Shown here in pieces: positions 60,727 through 64,000 of a stretch of DNA of 64,000 bases. The translations under genes were made by a program, and so were the position numbers. The stretch comes from Prostheceraeus crozeri (lineage: Eukaryota > Platyhelminthes > Polycladida > Euryleptidae). The stretch spans positions 124,001 to 188,000 of the forward strand of contig CAJQUW010012936.1 of NCBI GenBank assembly GCA_907163375.1, read 5' to 3'. Positions within the stretch are counted from its first letter, which is position 1; each line of letters begins with the position of its first letter. The notes below the pieces were generated by a model, which had not been told where the DNA came from, ran no database searches, and worked only from the letters and a program-made list of their open reading frames with translations.

Positions 60727-61552
60727 ATTATTTTCACGAAGATTAAAAAGGCAACTTTTCAGCACGTGGAGCGAAATCGTTGTCAAGAGAGCGCAGCGAT
60801 CGAGACAATCATATCACCACTGAAAAGGACTTTTCAACCGAGTGAAGGTAATATATTTCTGTGCATACATCTCCATCTGGAAGATGTTAGATATCTTAGC
60901 GGCCTCTTTGTCGGTCATACCATGACATTAAGAAATCTATGGCCATGCTTCGAAATGCGTGATACATTTCCATCCATGAACTAGGAACAGACATAGGCTC
61001 CTTAACATTACAAAGGAAGACGTTTTGAATTTAAATTCATACTTTGGTGACCAGTATTAATTTGTCGCATGAATACTATCAATTAACCAAACAGCGACTG
61101 AAAAATTAAAAAAACTGCAGAAATGATAATAAAGGAAATAATACCGCAAGCTAGTAGTGAAAGATACGAAGATCGATGGAGTCAATTTAGCGAATATTGT
61201 CAGCTATGACAGAAAAAGGGTTGATAATTGTGTTAATCATAATCATCGTTTGCCAATTTTCGATTCTACATTAAATCGATATGGTTCAAGGAGCATTTTG
61301 CAATGCTAATATGTTCCAAAAATGCTAGATGTAGGCACATGTCAAGGATATACAAAGTAATTACAATCAAAATAATACATAGAGAAAATCAAATCATGAC
61401 GTAAATATACTTTGCAACATCAAAATCACCATGAACTGCGAAGTGCTGACTGCAAGGGCAGCAAAGTTGAACAGAAACTGTTAAGTAATGCTCATGCGCT
61501 ACTGAGAGCTATGGTAATCTCAACTTTTCAACACATACATAGAAATAAACAT
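60727..61552. repeat. unknown interspersed repeat, copy 3
   Basis: Same family as 41501-42391, with matching start (ATTATTTTCACGAAG) and end (CAACACATACATAGAAATAAAC). Some internal deletions. Confidence 0.65.
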
Positions 61553-62418
61553 TTTTTAATAAAAATGAATAGTCGGTATTCGCGTATCTCAGTGTAGTTT
61601 CCAATTCCGTTGACGTGACGCTTTAGGTGCAATCAAGTGTGTGGTATTGAACGAGGCCCTACGTGAAGAGAAATGTGCTTCATCTTTGGCAAGCCAGAAG
61701 TCAACGAGTAAGATGATTGGTGTCATGGATTAAGTCAACTATCATTGAAATCTATACGCCTGATTGACAGAAAGTCTAATCAAAAAGATAATTTGCTCAT
61801 GAAACAGTAGATCTAGACATCTTTTACTGTCTTTCTAAGTGCCAATCATCACAAATGTTATTCAGGCATCAATTTTTACAATTCTATGCGCTATATTGCA
61901 ATACAACAATGTATTTCATCCGTCGTAGAACCTACTAGTTTTGTATTACATTTCATGAACCATCAAACGTTCAGGTATTCAATTCCAACGTTGACTGTGT
62001 TGATAACAATTAAAAGTGCACCGCAATATTGACCTCTGTCAAGTGACTAATGATTAATTGATGGTGAGTCACAATAAGTTTACATTTTCAACCAACATTC
62101 TTTTAATTCAGCATTGTAGAATAGGGATCGCATTACAAACTCATTTAACATGAATATGTATCCACTCGTAAGGCGACTCTCGTCTACTCTCTCTCTCTCT
62201 CTCTCTCTCTGAAATTGCACGATGTGGATGACTGAGCGTGACACAGTACAAAAACTTAATGATATTGTCCGCTAGGCTCTGGAGATGCACGCTTTCATAC
62301 AATGATCTATTAGCTGAAATAAGACCGGATAATAAATACACTTTTGTGAACTAGAGAGTATTTGTCTCCGAGCGTGCATTGAAGATATCCTATCAATTTA
62401 TTCGACCTGTACAGAATC
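61553..62418. other. stretch with CT microsatellite
   Basis: A (CT)n run of about 24 bases lies at 62187-62210. No gene recognised. Confidence 0.5.
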
Positions 62419-63114
62419 TAGTCCGGCAGCCAGAACGAGGCCGAAAGTGAGACTTTCACAGAATGATGTACACCCTATGCCTACTGCGAATTCGCGCGTC
62501 TGCCGAGTTCTAGTGAGTTCCTCTCCTTGTCAGACAGGATCAAAGAAAAACACATGTCAATCCAATGGGACGCAGATTGCATTTTTTGGTTAAATGAAAT
62601 TTTCTATGTTTTGTCTGATTAAACGAAAAGTACAAAACCCAGAGTCACAATTTTTGACATGGAATGTCTTCAGGTCATTTCCTTTCATTTTCATGCACCC
62701 TTGCCTATAAAGATAAACACATTTCAATTTGGCGAGCCTCTGAATGTCGGCAAACACAAGCATTTTGAGCTACTTTATCCACATTCAACCACATTTTCAC
62801 ATATTTGCCGATCAGATGCAAGATAAGAGCACATGCACATCATAGGTAATGATCTGAAGACATTCCATGATTATGGGGTTAGTACTTTTCGTTTAATCAG
62901 AGAAAACATACAAAATTTCATTTTAGCCAAAAACTGCAATCTGCGTCCCATTGGATTTACATGTGTTTTTCTTTGATCGTGTCTGACAAGAAGAGCAACT
63001 CACTAGAAATCGGCAGACGCGGGAATTCGCAGTAGGCATAGGGTGTACATCATTCTGTGAAAGTCTCACTTTCGGCCTCGTTCCCTGCAGAAACTCGTTC
63101 TGGCTGCCGGACTA
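62419..63114. mobile_element. TAGTCCGGCAGCC foldback element, copy B
   Basis: Second copy of the family at 46347-47151, 696 bp, with the same ends and largely palindromic arms. The left end lacks an internal TTTCTGCAGGGAACG piece present in copy A. Flanks show no evident duplication. Confidence 0.8.
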
Positions 63115-64000
63115 ATACCACTCTTATTTATAATGCTATTTCAATATCCAGAAAAAGTCCTATATAAGTTCGTTTCCTTACCCTGAATGCAAGCTACTAA
63201 TGCTAAACTTCGATTGACAAATACAGTGCTTCTAGAAGTATGCCAAAACGAAAGCCTACAATATCAAATACGTCACATATAGGGGTGCAAAGCGATTGAG
63301 CGATTAATCGTTTAATCGCTTCAAATACCTATGATTTATTTTATTTTATTATCGCAAGCTTGCGATTAATCGTTTTTTGCATTTCTATTCTAATGCAAAA
63401 ACACTTATGTCATTGCGCTGATTCTTTAGATAGTAGTGTTGATGAATGAGTTTTCTATTAAGCTGATCAATCGATTATTCTATTTGTGCGTTTCGTGTGA
63501 AGGTTGGAATTCTGCAGTACGGAGCAGAAAGGTGTGGAAATGAATGACTCACTTGTGATTCGGTGACTATGCTTTATTTTTAGTCTTCTGGTAGCATTAG
63601 ACTGCTCTGATATTCCATATAGGCGGTCTCGAGTCAGGGTAATTAAAATGAATGAAATAGGTGAGTCAGCGGCACGCAACGATGTGACGTATTGACGTAT
63701 CCTTCCTGACAAATCGTATGGTTGTATCTTTTGAATTGTTATATGAAGAGTGACATTTTTGTAATTATATCCATATACTTTTGTTGAAGAAATTTCTGTG
63801 ACACAAACGACTTCAATAATCATTCATTTCTCAACTTTGTTGCTACATTATAGTTTCCTTGAGATTCATTGTTTTAATTTCATTTTGCATTAAATAATGG
63901 GGTCATAATTACGCGGGCTTTATACATGTTGCAATGTGGTCATGAACGTAGATTCCTTCTTTAGTGTAAAATACCTTTTCATAATTAACATGTAGACCTA
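63115..64000. other. stretch without supported gene
   Basis: A palindromic patch with GCGATTAATCG repeats (about 63290-63375) follows an AGGGGTGCAAAGCG block that resembles a hAT end. A 118-codon minus-strand frame (63823-63467) has no recognisable motif. Confidence 0.35.

Noticed and set aside
40447..64000. Start codon and 5' exons of the host gene
   Set aside because: No first exon with a start codon and matching phase could be identified in this range.

Overview
This window looks like nuclear DNA of an invertebrate animal. It is AT-rich by eye, has no dense bacterial-style coding, uses GT-AG introns and is full of eukaryotic transposons: hAT, pogo/Tigger, a CAC-terminated RAG1/Chapaev/Transib-like element, Penelope, several LINEs and tRNA-derived SINEs. 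The LINE and transposase families seen are common in arthropods, molluscs, cnidarians and echinoderms, so I do not name a phylum.

The only host gene I can support is one large multi-exon gene on the minus strand. Seven exons, read from high to low coordinates (40446-39927, 38138-37523, 30518-30008, 29895-29760, 21773-21270, 21024-20860, 11646-11395), have splice sites whose phases all match (0/1, 1/2, 2/0, 0/1, 1/1, 1/1, 1/1). Together they encode about 901 residues. The first six exons are serine/proline/arginine-rich and look disordered; the last carries the start of a RUN domain. Disordered scaffold followed by RUN is the layout of the RUSC1/RUSC2 (NESCA/iporin) adaptors, my best guess for the family. 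Neither the 5' start nor the rest of the RUN domain is found, so the gene probably runs off or continues in exons I cannot see. A possible further 5' exon is at 54800-54723.

Region by region: 1-5.3 kb holds a hAT-type element split by a 3.7 kb transposon with 554-bp terminal inverted repeats and a RAG1-like transposase broken by a frameshift. 7.1-9.2 kb holds a 93-bp tandem repeat and a foldback element. 11.4-13.8 kb holds the RUN exon, a roughly 25-bp minisatellite and a Penelope GIY-YIG fragment with inverted arms. 14.9-18.8 kb holds SINE pieces and a hAT-like foldback. 20.9-21.8 kb holds two host exons. 23.1-28.9 kb is a 5.7 kb DNA transposon with a decayed intron-containing transposase and a nested pogo element. 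29.8-30.5 kb holds two exons. 30.8-32.4 kb holds two LINE remnants head to head. 36.4-40.4 kb holds an inverted SINE pair, two exons and a small hAT MITE. 41-64 kb is mostly repeats: a three-copy unknown family, a hAT element with a nested foldback, LINE fragments, an 18-unit tandem array of tRNA-derived modules at 52.8-54.3 kb, and several long palindromes.

Most transposon genes here are broken. The interest lies in the nested insertions with clear target-site duplications, the RAG1-like transposase, and the unusual tandem tRNA-head SINE array. All calls come from reading the sequence by eye; no database search was run.
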